Shown here: piece by piece, positions 1-7,371 of the stretch
Numbering within the stretch: the first letter of the stretch is position 1
Layout of the letters: every line of letters starts with the position of its first letter
NCBI RefSeq assembly: GCF_012849055.1
Contig: NZ_CP051677.1
Location: 2,370,501-2,434,500 of the forward strand
Source: Spirosoma rhododendri
Lineage (GTDB): Bacteria > Bacteroidota > Bacteroidia > Cytophagales > Spirosomataceae
Direction of reading: 5' to 3'
Length of the DNA stretch: 64,000 nt
Position numbers and translations under genes: made by a program
The notes under the pieces: model-generated
The model's database searches: none
Seen by the model: the letters and a program-made list of their open reading frames with translations, nothing else
Told to the model about the DNA's origin: nothing

Positions 1-1
1 C

Positions 2-814
2 GGTTCGCTGACCGAAGCTATCGATCTGACGGGTATATTCATTCCCAAAGGGCCAGTCGTTCAGGTGAAAGAATCGACGGGCGAAACGGAAGTGTATTCT
101 GATAAAGATGGCGGTTCTGTCGTCTACGATGGCCCGTTGGCGGTACTGGTAAACCGGTTTAGCGCGTCGGCGTCGGAAATTTTTGCCGCTGCCATTCAGG
201 ACTATCACCGGGGTATCATCATCGGCGGACAAACGTACGGTAAGGGTACGGTACAGACCCTGATCGACCTGAATCAGTGGTTGCCGAAAGAACCGGAGAA
301 GGTAGGACAGGTGAAAATGACGATTCAGAAATTCTATCGGATCAACGGTAGCAGCACACAGCACCGGGGCGTTACGCCTGATGTTGAACTGCCATCGGCG
401 TTCTCGGCTGAAGAGTACGGCGAAAGCTCGCAGCCCAGCGCGCTGCCTTGGGATCATATCAACTCGACCCGTTACGATCAGTCGCAGGCGATCGATGACA
501 AAATACTGTCTCGACTACGCTCACGCTTCGATCAGCGGTTGAAGTCAGATCCCGAACTAAAGCAGCTGGCGCAGGATCTTGCCGATTTCAAAAAGGCGAA
601 GGAGAACACGGTTGTGTCGCTTCAGGAGTCGAAGCGTCGTAAAGAGCGCGACGAAGCTGAACGCAAGCGGGCGGCTGCTACGAAGGTATCTCAGATGTCG
701 GCTCCGGTCGATGAAACGGGAACGCCGGGCAAGCCTGACGCAAAAAAGAAAAAGGACACGTATCTGAACGAAGCAGGTCTGGTACTGGCCGATTATATTC
801 TGGCGTCGAAGTAA
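2..814 (+). CDS. Tail-specific carboxy-terminal processing protease (S41A), 3' part
   Basis: Periplasmic serine protease of the Prc/Tsp type, which trims or degrades proteins from their C-terminus. The 5' end lies outside the window; the frame is open from base 2. The C-terminal half of the S41 catalytic domain is visible, with nucleophile motif NRFSASASEIFAAA and general-base lysine motif YGKGTVQ, as in E. coli Prc. After it comes a charged, helix-rich tail (about residues 150-249 counted from the first in-window GTG) that corresponds to the C-terminal domain of long Prc proteins, with a Lys-rich stretch before the end. A strong terminator follows directly. Family assignment is secure; the PDZ domain and signal peptide cannot be seen. 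Confidence 0.93.
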   Translation, partial: GSLTEAIDLTGIFIPKGPVVQVKESTGETEVYSDKDGGSVVYDGPLAVLVNRFSASASEIFAAAIQDYHRGIIIGGQTYGKGTVQTLIDLNQWLPKEPEKVGQVKMTIQKFYRINGSSTQHRGVTPDVELPSAFSAEEYGESSQPSALPWDHINSTRYDQSQAIDDKILSRLRSRFDQRLKSDPELKQLAQDLADFKKAKENTVVSLQESKRRKERDEAERKRAAATKVSQMSAPVDETGTPGKPDAKKKKDTYLNEAGLVLADYILASK

Positions 815-833
815 CCGACCCACTCAATTAAGC

Positions 834-863
834 AAGCCCGGCCTCGCAGGTCGGGCTTTTTTT
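834..863 (+). terminator. Rho-independent terminator of the S41 protease gene
   Basis: An 11-bp stem (AAGCCCGGCCT / AGGTCGGGCTT, one G-T pair) with loop CGC is followed by seven T. It lies 20 bp after the protease stop codon and 7 bp before the next start codon. Confidence 0.9.
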
Positions 864-869
864 ACGATC

Positions 870-1109
870 ATGTGGTATTTTCTGGTCCGGCAGACGGATA
901 TTTCCTACGAACAGTATCAGGCGCTACAACGCAAAGTTGCGCTGACCGAAGTTGAGTTGTTCAACGAACCATATCACAACTGGTACATTTTCAGTACCGA
1001 GAAAGCGGATTATATCCCGTTCATGAACGAACTGGACAAAGACGGCATCGCCTACGACTTATACAGCGACCGGCCCTCGCGCGACGACCTGCTGGCGAAG
1101 ATGCGCTGA
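870..1109 (+). CDS. Small protein of unknown function (79 aa)
   Basis: I do not recognise this protein. It is soluble-looking and acidic, with no signal peptide or membrane segment, and rich in aromatic residues (WYFLVRQTDI near the start, NEPYHNWYIF in the middle). The pattern of alternating strands and one helix suggests a compact alpha/beta fold. It starts with ATG 7 bp after the terminator of the protease gene, so it either has its own promoter or depends on readthrough. dnaG starts 80 bp downstream. The frame is open over its whole length and codon use matches its neighbours. Confidence 0.65.
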   Translation: MWYFLVRQTDISYEQYQALQRKVALTEVELFNEPYHNWYIFSTEKADYIPFMNELDKDGIAYDLYSDRPSRDDLLAKMR

Positions 1110-1155
1110 CGACGAATGTGGGCCGACATGCTTTCCTTTCCCCCGTGTTTCAACG

Positions 1156-1163
1156 TATCTTTG
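1156..1163 (+). promoter_or_regulatory. -7 element TATCTTTG of the dnaG promoter
   Basis: A perfect match to the Bacteroidota -7 consensus TAnnTTTG, ending 26 bp before the dnaG start codon. No clear -33 TTG was found at the usual spacing, so this is a partial match. Confidence 0.5.
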
Positions 1164-1189
1164 ACTAGCAGTCACAACTACGATTACCA

Positions 1190-3250
1190 ATGCGGATCCC
1201 CGAAGAAACTGTCGAACGAATTCGGCAGGCAAGCGATATTCTGGAAGTCATCAACGACTTTGTTTCGCTGAAAAAACGTGGGAGCAACTATATCGCGTGT
1301 TGCCCATTTCACAACGAGAAGACCCCTTCGTTCAACGTCAATCCGGTTCGGCAGATTTACAAATGCTTTGGCTGCGGCAAAGCAGGCGACGCTGTCCGGT
1401 TTGTGATGGACATCGAAAACATCGGTTACGGCGAAGCCCTGCGGTATCTGGCCAAGAAGTACGGCGTCGAGATTGAAGAGCAGGAGCAAACTCCTGAAGA
1501 GCTTTTACGGCAAAACGAACGCGAAAGTCTGCTGATAGCCCTGAACTTCGCCAAGACATACTTTCAGGAGCTGATGCAGAAGACCGACGAAGGAAAAAGC
1601 ATCGGTCTCAGCTATTTCCGCGAGCGGGGTTTTACCAACCCAACCATCGATGCTTTTGAGCTAGGCTACAGCTTGGATCAGTGGGATGGGCTTTTGCAGG
1701 AAGGAACCAAGCGCGGCTATAACCCGGATATGCTCGAAAAAGCCGGGCTGATTTTGCGGAAGGAGGCCGAGGGTGGGGGCAAGGCTAAAACGTTTGACCG
1801 GTTCCGGGGGCGGGTCATGTTCCCGATTCATAACGTGTCGGGGCGGGTCATCGCGTTTGGGGCGCGTATCCTCAAGACCGACAAGAACCAGCCCAAGTAT
1901 CTTAACTCGCCCGAAACGACTGTATACCACAAGAGTCAGGTACTCTACGGCATCTATCAGGCAAAGCAGGCCATCCGGCAGGAAGATGTTTGCTTTCTGA
2001 CGGAAGGGTACACGGATGTGATCTCGCTGCACCAGGCTGGTATCAAGAATGTCGTCGCTTCGTCGGGTACTTCCCTGACGACCGAGCAGATCAGGCTCAT
2101 CGCCCGGTTCACACCTAATGTCACAATCCTGTACGACGGCGACGCTGCCGGTATCAAAGCCGCGCTGCGTGGGCTGGATATGGTGCTGGAAGAGGGCCTG
2201 AATCTGCGCCTGCTGTTGCTGCCCGATGGCGAAGACCCCGATAGCTACGTGCATAAAGTCGGAGCCGATGCCTTCAAGGCTTATATAAAACAGCACTCCC
2301 AGGACTTTATCGATTTCAAAGCCAGCCGGTGGCTGACCGAAGCGGGCGATGATCCGCTCAAGCGGGCGGAAGGGATTTCTGACGTGTGCGCCAGCATTAC
2401 CCGTATCCCCGATCTACTTAAACGGCAAACCTTGTCGCAGCGTGTCGCGCAGGTCTTTCATGTCAGCGAGCAGTCGGTTATTTCTGAGATAAATCGGCTG
2501 TTGCGCAAGCAGCAGGATCAGGGACGAAAGGAAGAAGAACGACAACAGCAGCGTGCGGAAGCCAACAACCGACATACTGCTTCGCAACAGCCAGCTACAA
2601 CAGACGATATCAACGCGCTGCTGAACAGCTTAAGCGACGCGGATACCGACTTACCGGAGATTACGATTCCCGATGCGCCGTTTGAAGCGGCACCGTCGTT
2701 CAAGGTAACGCGTACGCCCATTGCTCACCAGGAAGAAGAATGTATTCGACTGTTGATGAATTACGGGGCCATTGAATTAGAGCCTGAAATCACTCTATGT
2801 GATTACATATTGGAGGAATTGAAGGATATAGAAGAATTTCAAAGTTCCTCAAATAATGCAATGCTATCCCTTTACAGGAAATCGTATCAGCGTAAAGTAA
2901 TCCTTACCGCTGAGAATTTTTTGGATCAGCTGACACCTGAGCAATCCGAGTTGCACAAAACAGCTGTTACCCTGTGCATACAAAAATATAAGATCAGTGA
3001 TGGATGGGCAAAGCACGAGATATACGTCCCTACTGAGGAGGAGATCCACATACTGGCTAAGAGTGCTTACCAAAATATCCTGCGCATTAAGAAGATGCTG
3101 GCTGAACAACGCATGATTCAGATACAACAGCAGATGCGCGAACCGGCCAACTCATCCGACGATGCGGATCGACTCATGCTCGAATTTATGAATATGAAGC
3201 GGGTCGATGTAGAAATTTCCCGTCTGCTGGGCACGGTTATCTCCGGGTAA
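1190..3250 (+). CDS. dnaG: DNA primase DnaG
   Basis: Makes the RNA primers for replication and works with the DnaB helicase. The N-terminal CHC2 zinc finger is visible with ligands C38, H41, C59 and C62 (CCPFHNEKTPSF and KCFGCGKAGD). The Toprim catalytic core follows, with TEGYTD (E272) and YDGDAAG (D316, D318). After about residue 440 comes a low-complexity Gln/Glu/Arg linker and then a C-terminal helicase-binding region that is clearly more AT-rich than the rest of the gene (about bases 2740-3110). At 686 aa it has the normal length for the phylum. A TATCTTTG element lies 26 bp upstream of the ATG. The gene appears to be a single transcription unit. Confidence 0.97.
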   Translation: MRIPEETVERIRQASDILEVINDFVSLKKRGSNYIACCPFHNEKTPSFNVNPVRQIYKCFGCGKAGDAVRFVMDIENIGYGEALRYLAKKYGVEIEEQEQTPEELLRQNERESLLIALNFAKTYFQELMQKTDEGKSIGLSYFRERGFTNPTIDAFELGYSLDQWDGLLQEGTKRGYNPDMLEKAGLILRKEAEGGGKAKTFDRFRGRVMFPIHNVSGRVIAFGARILKTDKNQPKYLNSPETTVYHKSQVLYGIYQAKQAIRQEDVCFLTEGYTDVISLHQAGIKNVVASSGTSLTTEQIRLIARFTPNVTILYDGDAAGIKAALRGLDMVLEEGLNLRLLLLPDGEDPDSYVHKVGADAFKAYIKQHSQDFIDFKASRWLTEAGDDPLKRAEGISDVCASITRIPDLLKRQTLSQRVAQVFHVSEQSVISEINRLLRKQQDQGRKEEERQQQRAEANNRHTASQQPATTDDINALLNSLSDADTDLPEITIPDAPFEAAPSFKVTRTPIAHQEEECIRLLMNYGAIELEPEITLCDYILEELKDIEEFQSSSNNAMLSLYRKSYQRKVILTAENFLDQLTPEQSELHKTAVTLCIQKYKISDGWAKHEIYVPTEEEIHILAKSAYQNILRIKKMLAEQRMIQIQQQMREPANSSDDADRLMLEFMNMKRVDVEISRLLGTVISG

Positions 3251-3365
3251 CAAATCTAAGATTTGCTTATATCGTATCGGTGTATACTAGTGTGTACCTG
3301 TACAATTGTATAGGCTACTCATATTTTACTTATTACCATGTTAGGCAACCGTTTAGGCAATTTTG

Positions 3366-3381
3366 TAGTAAATATTTACTA
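3366..3381. repeat. 16-bp perfect palindrome
   Basis: TAGTAAATATTTACTA is a perfect palindrome in the 195-bp gap between dnaG and the reverse-strand gene at 3446. It could be an operator or chance AT-rich symmetry; no neighbouring promoter is recognised. Confidence 0.5.
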
Positions 3382-3391
3382 TGGTGTACGT

Positions 3392-3421
3392 AAAAAAGGC
3401 TCTCCAATATTGGAGAGCCTT
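3392..3421 (-). terminator. Terminator of the 3446-3838 gene
   Basis: A perfect 26-bp palindrome (AAGGCTCTCCAATATTGGAGAGCCTT) sits next to A6 on the plus strand, which reads as T6 on the minus strand. It therefore ends transcripts of the reverse gene and may also stop dnaG transcripts. Confidence 0.85.
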
Positions 3422-3445
3422 ACCTTTATAGCGGGGGATTGAACA

Positions 3446-3838
3446 CTATGCCTGAGCAATCGTCCGGGGCATCGACAGGCTGCCTGTGAGCTCAGCGTCG
3501 ATCTCACGATTGAGGTCGGTCAGCAACCGCGCATGCGAATGTAGTTGCCCTGGCTTCGACGATTGGAACTTGTCTGCCTTTGGGTTATTCATATCCATCA
3601 GCAGGGTCATCAGCACATCGCTCATATGCTGGCGAAGCGACATCAACTGACGCAGCCGCATACGAGTAGCAGTGTCCTGACGGCGAGAACCGGCGCGAAG
3701 CGAATTGATAACTTCGGTTAATCTGGCATATCGATTGTGAAATTGCTCGGTCGCTTCTACCCAATCCATAATCAAACCCTGTACTTCGACAGCAGCTGCT
3801 TCGTAAGTAATCGATGCTGATTGTTCCTGACCTTTCAT
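3446..3838 (-). CDS. Helical protein of unknown function (130 aa)
   Basis: I do not recognise this protein. It has no signal peptide or membrane segment and is predicted to be almost wholly helical, with amphipathic patterns around residues 10-45 and 60-90 (for example MRLRQLMSLRQHMSDVL). It may form a helical bundle. It starts at ATG 3838, upstream of which lies the large palindrome 3905-4009 and then the divergent regulator gene at 4070, so the palindrome may control both. A strong terminator follows. A longer overlapping reverse frame (to 4061) exists in another phase and is treated as a shadow. Confidence 0.7.
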   Translation of the reverse strand: MKGQEQSASITYEAAAVEVQGLIMDWVEATEQFHNRYARLTEVINSLRAGSRRQDTATRMRLRQLMSLRQHMSDVLMTLLMDMNNPKADKFQSSKPGQLHSHARLLTDLNREIDAELTGSLSMPRTIAQA

Positions 3839-3904
3839 GCGATACGTTACTTAAAATCTCTTTTTCTTTCCGTTGACCAAAAGTAGCCTGTCTAATGCAG
3901 CTTA

Positions 3905-4009
3905 AACAAGCTCCCCCGTCCGAAATCACCCTTTTACTGTCCGAAATCAACGAATTGATTTGAGTGATTTCGCGCAGGAAAAGGGTGATTTCGCGCTTAA
4001 TAGCTTGTT
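3905..4009. promoter_or_regulatory. 105-bp nested palindrome between divergent genes
   Basis: Three pairs of inverted arms sit symmetrically about base 3957. The outer pair is AACAAGCT 3905-3912 with AGCTTGTT 4002-4009. The middle pair is CGAAATCACCCTTTT 3921-3935 with AAAAGGGTGATTTCG 3979-3993. The inner pair is CGAAATCA 3942-3949 with TGATTTCG 3965-3972. The spacers match on both sides (8 and 6 bp). The word CGAAATCA thus occurs four times, twice in each orientation. It lies 66 bp before the divergent gene at 3838 and 60 bp before the regulator gene at 4070. A multi-site operator is the simplest reading; a cruciform or structured leader RNA is possible. Confidence 0.7.
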
Positions 4010-4069
4010 GGCTAACCCACAGTCCTAGTAGATTCAACCATTCGACCTGCGTCGTACCCACTGAAACCT

Positions 4070-4765
4070 ATGAGTTTATCCACAATCAGTCAGGAGTCTG
4101 CGAGAAACTTCGCCATCCGGCGTCGCGATTTTTCTATCCTGGTCGCTCAATCTGAACTTTTCAGCTGCGAAGTGCTAAGTCAGTTGTTGAAGGAACAGGG
4201 TTACAATGTAGTTGGCCGCGCAGTAGAGATGGAGGATACGTTACAGCAGATCCGGGTTAAGCGACCACAATGCGTTATTCTGGAATCGGAGATTGCTGGC
4301 CGTCAGAGTTTTGATATAGTAGAGGAGTTACGCGACGCCAATTACCAGACCAAATTCATCCTGTACGCCACCAAGCCAGACGCCCGTATGGTTGCCAAAG
4401 CCATGCAGATCGGTTTCTTCGGCTTCCTGTATGCCAACGACGGGCTTGACGAACTGTACCGATGTTTTCAGACGGTGAGCAGCGGAGGATGTTACTACAG
4501 TAACGGCTTTATGTCGTTACTGAAAGATTATGGTGTCGAAGTGATCTCGGACGAAACCCGTGTGGCGTTGAGTCGGCTGACGATTCGGGAGCGCGAAGTA
4601 CTACGTCTTGTAGCAGATGGCGGTACGACCGATGAAATTGCCGATAAGCTGGGTATCAGTTACCGTACGGCAACAAACCATAAGGCGCACATCGCCAAGA
4701 AATTGGAACTGGATGGCTGTCGGCATCTGCCACGGTACGGCATATCCGTGCGAAAATACCTGTGA
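4070..4765 (+). CDS. NarL/LuxR-type transcription regulator with degenerate receiver domain
   Basis: DNA-binding regulator of 231 aa. Residues 22-140 have the shape of a response-regulator receiver, but the key residues are replaced: the acidic pair is Q27/S28, the phospho-acceptor Asp is E72 (in VILESEI), and the conserved Lys near residue 122 is Ala. Phosphorylation is therefore unlikely, and E72 could mimic the phosphorylated state. Residues 168-218 form an intact LuxR-type helix-turn-helix (LTIREREVLRLVADG, then ISYRTATNHKAHIAKKL). No histidine kinase lies nearby. The gene is convergent with the LytTR gene, with only 3 bp between the stop codons, and starts 60 bp after the large palindrome, its likely target. 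Confidence 0.88.
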   Translation: MSLSTISQESARNFAIRRRDFSILVAQSELFSCEVLSQLLKEQGYNVVGRAVEMEDTLQQIRVKRPQCVILESEIAGRQSFDIVEELRDANYQTKFILYATKPDARMVAKAMQIGFFGFLYANDGLDELYRCFQTVSSGGCYYSNGFMSLLKDYGVEVISDETRVALSRLTIREREVLRLVADGGTTDEIADKLGISYRTATNHKAHIAKKLELDGCRHLPRYGISVRKYL

Positions 4766-4768
4766 AGG

Positions 4769-5791
4769 CTAGGAAGAAGCTACCTCCAGCGTATCGGCGG
4801 TAGAGTCAGTATCGGTGCGCGGGGGCGCATTGCCCTGTAACCACTCCTTAAATTCATGCATTCTGGCGCGGGGCACGATAACTTCGTGGTTGTCGGGCGT
4901 GTTGAGCCGCACTATATACTTGCCGTTTTCCCAGTATGCGTAGTTGAGTATAGCCTCTTTGTTGACGATATAATCACGTTTGATACGGAAAAACTGAACC
5001 TGATCGAGTTCGGTTTCGAGTTCGTTCAGCGTCTTTGTCACCAGATAACGACCTCGCGGTAGTTCTGCGTAGTAAGAGCGGTCTTCTACTGTAAAAAAGT
5101 AAGCTTCCGTCGACAGGAAGGTGATTTCGCCGTGCGCGTTTTTACCCCGTAGATACAGCTTTTGATCCGTCTGATTAGGTGGTGCCGGTTGCGAGTTGCT
5201 CAACTGATCGATAACCTGTGCCATCATGGCTGATTCAGACTCTGCTTCCTGCTGTACCCGCTGCCGCTCCCGCAAGTAGTCGGACAACAGTGAAATATTG
5301 ACTGATATATAAGCTATAAGCAGGATTGGAATCAGATAACGCAGGTATATCTCGCCGGAGAAGGTGCCGATAAGAAACGAGTCCAGATAGTTCTGAAACG
5401 AGTAGTCTGGAAACTTCTCGAGAGCGAAGCGTACTGTCTCCGTAATCGGATTGAAAATGAAGAAAGCGAGTAGAACAACCGGCAACAGCTTTAGCTGATA
5501 ATGAAAGACTGCTCTGGGTGTCAAAGCGATGGCCTTGAAATGAAAGTACTTATGCTGCTGATTCAGCAAGCTGAGCAGGATAAGTACTGTGAAGATTTCG
5601 GGTATGATGATACTGCGTACGAATAACCACATGTATGGCCCGAAGCCACCATATTTAATGACTCTGTCTAATTTTGAGCTGTATATGTACGACCACGAGA
5701 CTCCTTCCATCGCAACTACAATAACCAGCAGAATCCCAATGCTGTAAATGGGATTCCGTAAATATTTCCTGGTTAGCTGTACCGTTATCAT
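4769..5791 (-). CDS. Membrane-anchored LytTR-family transcription regulator
   Basis: Four transmembrane helices occupy about residues 14-180 (such as IYSIGILLVIVVAMEGVSW and LIPILLIAYISVNISLL). A short coiled-coil linker with RERQRVQQEAESE follows, then a C-terminal LytTR DNA-binding domain at about residues 215-320 (motifs FFRIKRDYIVN and VIVPRARMHEFKEWL). Membrane-bound LytTR proteins without a receiver domain are common in Bacteroidota and are thought to respond to membrane or peptide signals. The gene is divergent from the peptide/acyltransferase operon, with 187 bp between the start codons, so control of that operon is plausible. Assignment of the domain is firm; the signal is unknown. 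Confidence 0.88.
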   Translation of the reverse strand: MITVQLTRKYLRNPIYSIGILLVIVVAMEGVSWSYIYSSKLDRVIKYGGFGPYMWLFVRSIIIPEIFTVLILLSLLNQQHKYFHFKAIALTPRAVFHYQLKLLPVVLLAFFIFNPITETVRFALEKFPDYSFQNYLDSFLIGTFSGEIYLRYLIPILLIAYISVNISLLSDYLRERQRVQQEAESESAMMAQVIDQLSNSQPAPPNQTDQKLYLRGKNAHGEITFLSTEAYFFTVEDRSYYAELPRGRYLVTKTLNELETELDQVQFFRIKRDYIVNKEAILNYAYWENGKYIVRLNTPDNHEVIVPRARMHEFKEWLQGNAPPRTDTDSTADTLEVASS

Positions 5792-5871
5792 ACCGCTCTT
5801 ATCAAAAATCTAAACTAAGATACTGGTAATTATTGACTAAAACCTAACCGAATGATGAGACTTTTCTGCGA

Positions 5872-5902
5872 TTGATGACCCTCCGGAGCCACCATACCTT
5901 TG
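5872..5902 (+). promoter_or_regulatory. Promoter of the peptide/acyltransferase operon
   Basis: TTG at 5872-5874, 20 bp, then TACCTTTG at 5895-5902: a full match to the Bacteroidota housekeeping promoter. Transcription should start near 5908, giving a leader of about 70 nt before the ATG at 5979. Confidence 0.75.
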
Positions 5903-5978
5903 TAATGTCAATAAGGCGAAGCGAATTCTGCCTGACATCACAAATCAATCTTATCACTCCGTATACCAATCAATCACC

Positions 5979-6140
5979 ATGAAAAAGCAATTTTCTATCA
6001 AGACTATCAATGTTGTAAAAGGTAACATCGCAACGGCCGCTAAAGCTGAGTCTAACAACCTGCTCAAATTCCTTAAGCCTGCGGATTGCTGCCCAACCGC
6101 TGATTTTACCGGCTTAATTAAGCCCGTTTTCTCGCTGTAG
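5979..6140 (+). CDS. 53-aa peptide, candidate RiPP precursor
   Basis: A 54-codon frame starts with ATG 5979 and ends with TAG 6138-6140, 24 bp before the acyltransferase gene. It begins MKKQFSIKTINVVKGN. The first 33 residues are basic and amphipathic (eight Lys, one Glu); the last 20 begin PADCCPTADF and end hydrophobic (KPVFSL), with two adjacent Cys at 37-38. This leader/core look, the tight spacing to an enzyme gene and the dedicated promoter suggest a ribosomally made, post-translationally modified peptide. There is no double-Gly cleavage site and no lanthipeptide-type Ser/Thr-rich core. It is not similar to any precursor family I can name. It could instead be a small signal or membrane-active peptide. 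Confidence 0.68.
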   Translation: MKKQFSIKTINVVKGNIATAAKAESNNLLKFLKPADCCPTADFTGLIKPVFSL

Positions 6141-6164
6141 TAATTCGTCCAAACGTTCAAGGTT

Positions 6165-7277
6165 ATGGCTTCTGCTCTGACGCTATATAGGGAGGAGCTC
6201 GCTCAGTGTAAGTCGCACTTCGATCAGATCGATTTGCGGAAAGAGCGAGGGTACCTAATGAAGTTTACTACGTTCTCGGCTAACGTAGAAAACATCATGC
6301 CATTCATTCCGCGCAGTCAACACGAAACGCTGTTTCAGCAGGTTCTGCTACAGCAGGTGTTCACCACCTTTGACCTCAACTGCCTCTCGGCGGGGGATCT
6401 GGTGGATCGGCGGGGAAGTGAACTGATTTCGATAAGCGCAGAGCCACGAATCTATTGTACGTATCACCTCGGCTCGTATCGTCTGCTGACTAGTGTGCTA
6501 TTACGGCACGGTGTAGACTGTGTGGTGCTGATGGGTAACAATGCAAACCGGTCGCAGGGCGATGGTATCTGCGACCACGTCGAATCACTGAGGCAGGAAA
6601 GGGGTATGGCCAGCGGATTCCGCATCGTGGAAACGGGGCACCCCTCGGCGGCACTGACAGTGTTACGTGAACTGAAAGCCGGTAAGTCGATCATCGTTTA
6701 TGTCGATGGAAGTCCGGAGACGGCCCCTGAACCGGGCGAGGAAAGTCAATTTCTGACTGTAGACATGGGTGAGCGTCAGGTTCTCACCCGTAAGGGAGTG
6801 GGTTATCTTTCACACGCGGCTGGCGTACCGATTGTACCGGTCGTCAGCTATCGGGAAGATGACATGACGAACGTGCTACAGAGCTTGACACCCATTTATC
6901 CTGTGAAGCATAGCGACCGTGAGCAGTATTGCCAGACGGCTATGCAACAGCTTTACGATGCCTTCTGGCTGTATTTGAGTCGTTATCCAGGACAGTGGGA
7001 GGGGTGGAACTACATTCAGTCGTTCCTTAAGCAACAGGAGGAGGTGCATCGTCCGAAGCGGCCGATTATCACCCATCCAACGTTTAATGCTGACCGTTAC
7101 TCACTTTGCGAACTTGAGCAGGCACCTATCCTGTTCGACCGGCGCTCGTACCAAACCTACGAGATTACTGATGACCTGCGTGACTTGTTACTCAATATCA
7201 ACGCCGTTGATTCGGTGAAGGGCATCGTCGGCGACGACATGTACGACGAGCTTGTTGATATGGAGATCTTGTGTTAA
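6165..7277 (+). CDS. LpxL/HtrB-like acyltransferase with PqqD-like C-terminal tail
   Basis: A soluble-looking 370-aa protein. Residues about 80-285 carry hallmarks of the lysophospholipid / lipid A acyltransferase fold: a catalytic-type His in YHLGSYR (H101), IVYVDGSPE (about 177-185), GVGYLSHAAGVPIVPVVSYR (211-230) and the late motif YPGQWEGWN (274-282). The usual H-x4-[DE] is not kept, as residue 106 is Arg. Residues about 315-370 (PILFDRRSYQTYEITDDLRD, then MYDELVDMEIL) resemble the small strand-turn-helix PqqD or RiPP-recognition fold. It follows the 53-aa peptide gene by 24 bp and is closed by a terminator. I infer that it acylates the peptide. A role in lipid A or ornithine-lipid synthesis is the alternative. 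Confidence 0.78.
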   Translation: MASALTLYREELAQCKSHFDQIDLRKERGYLMKFTTFSANVENIMPFIPRSQHETLFQQVLLQQVFTTFDLNCLSAGDLVDRRGSELISISAEPRIYCTYHLGSYRLLTSVLLRHGVDCVVLMGNNANRSQGDGICDHVESLRQERGMASGFRIVETGHPSAALTVLRELKAGKSIIVYVDGSPETAPEPGEESQFLTVDMGERQVLTRKGVGYLSHAAGVPIVPVVSYREDDMTNVLQSLTPIYPVKHSDREQYCQTAMQQLYDAFWLYLSRYPGQWEGWNYIQSFLKQQEEVHRPKRPIITHPTFNADRYSLCELEQAPILFDRRSYQTYEITDDLRDLLLNINAVDSVKGIVGDDMYDELVDMEILC

Positions 7278-7304
7278 TTTTTTTCCGTCAATATATATCA
7301 ACCG

Positions 7305-7337
7305 AAAAGGGGTCCCTCAATTGAGAGACCCCTTTTT
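7305..7337 (+). terminator. Terminator of the peptide/acyltransferase operon
   Basis: The stem AAAAGGGGTC / GACCCCTTTT continues inward through a C-A mismatch into CTC / GAG with loop AATT, and ends in a T run. It lies 28 bp after the acyltransferase stop codon and 35 bp before the convergent ribonuclease G gene, so it may serve both strands. Confidence 0.88.
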
Positions 7338-7371
7338 TCATTACGAGCTGTCGTCGGTGAATCAGCAGGGC

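Noticed and set aside
3585..4061. Reverse 158-aa frame overlapping the helical protein and the palindrome
   Set aside because: It would place the large palindrome inside a coding region; the 130-aa frame has the better start and terminator.
5905..5982. A 25-codon upstream frame (starts MSIRRSEFC) whose stop overlaps the peptide start as ATGA
   Set aside because: Its ATG lies at or before the transcription start expected from TACCTTTG 5895-5902, so it is probably not in the mRNA.
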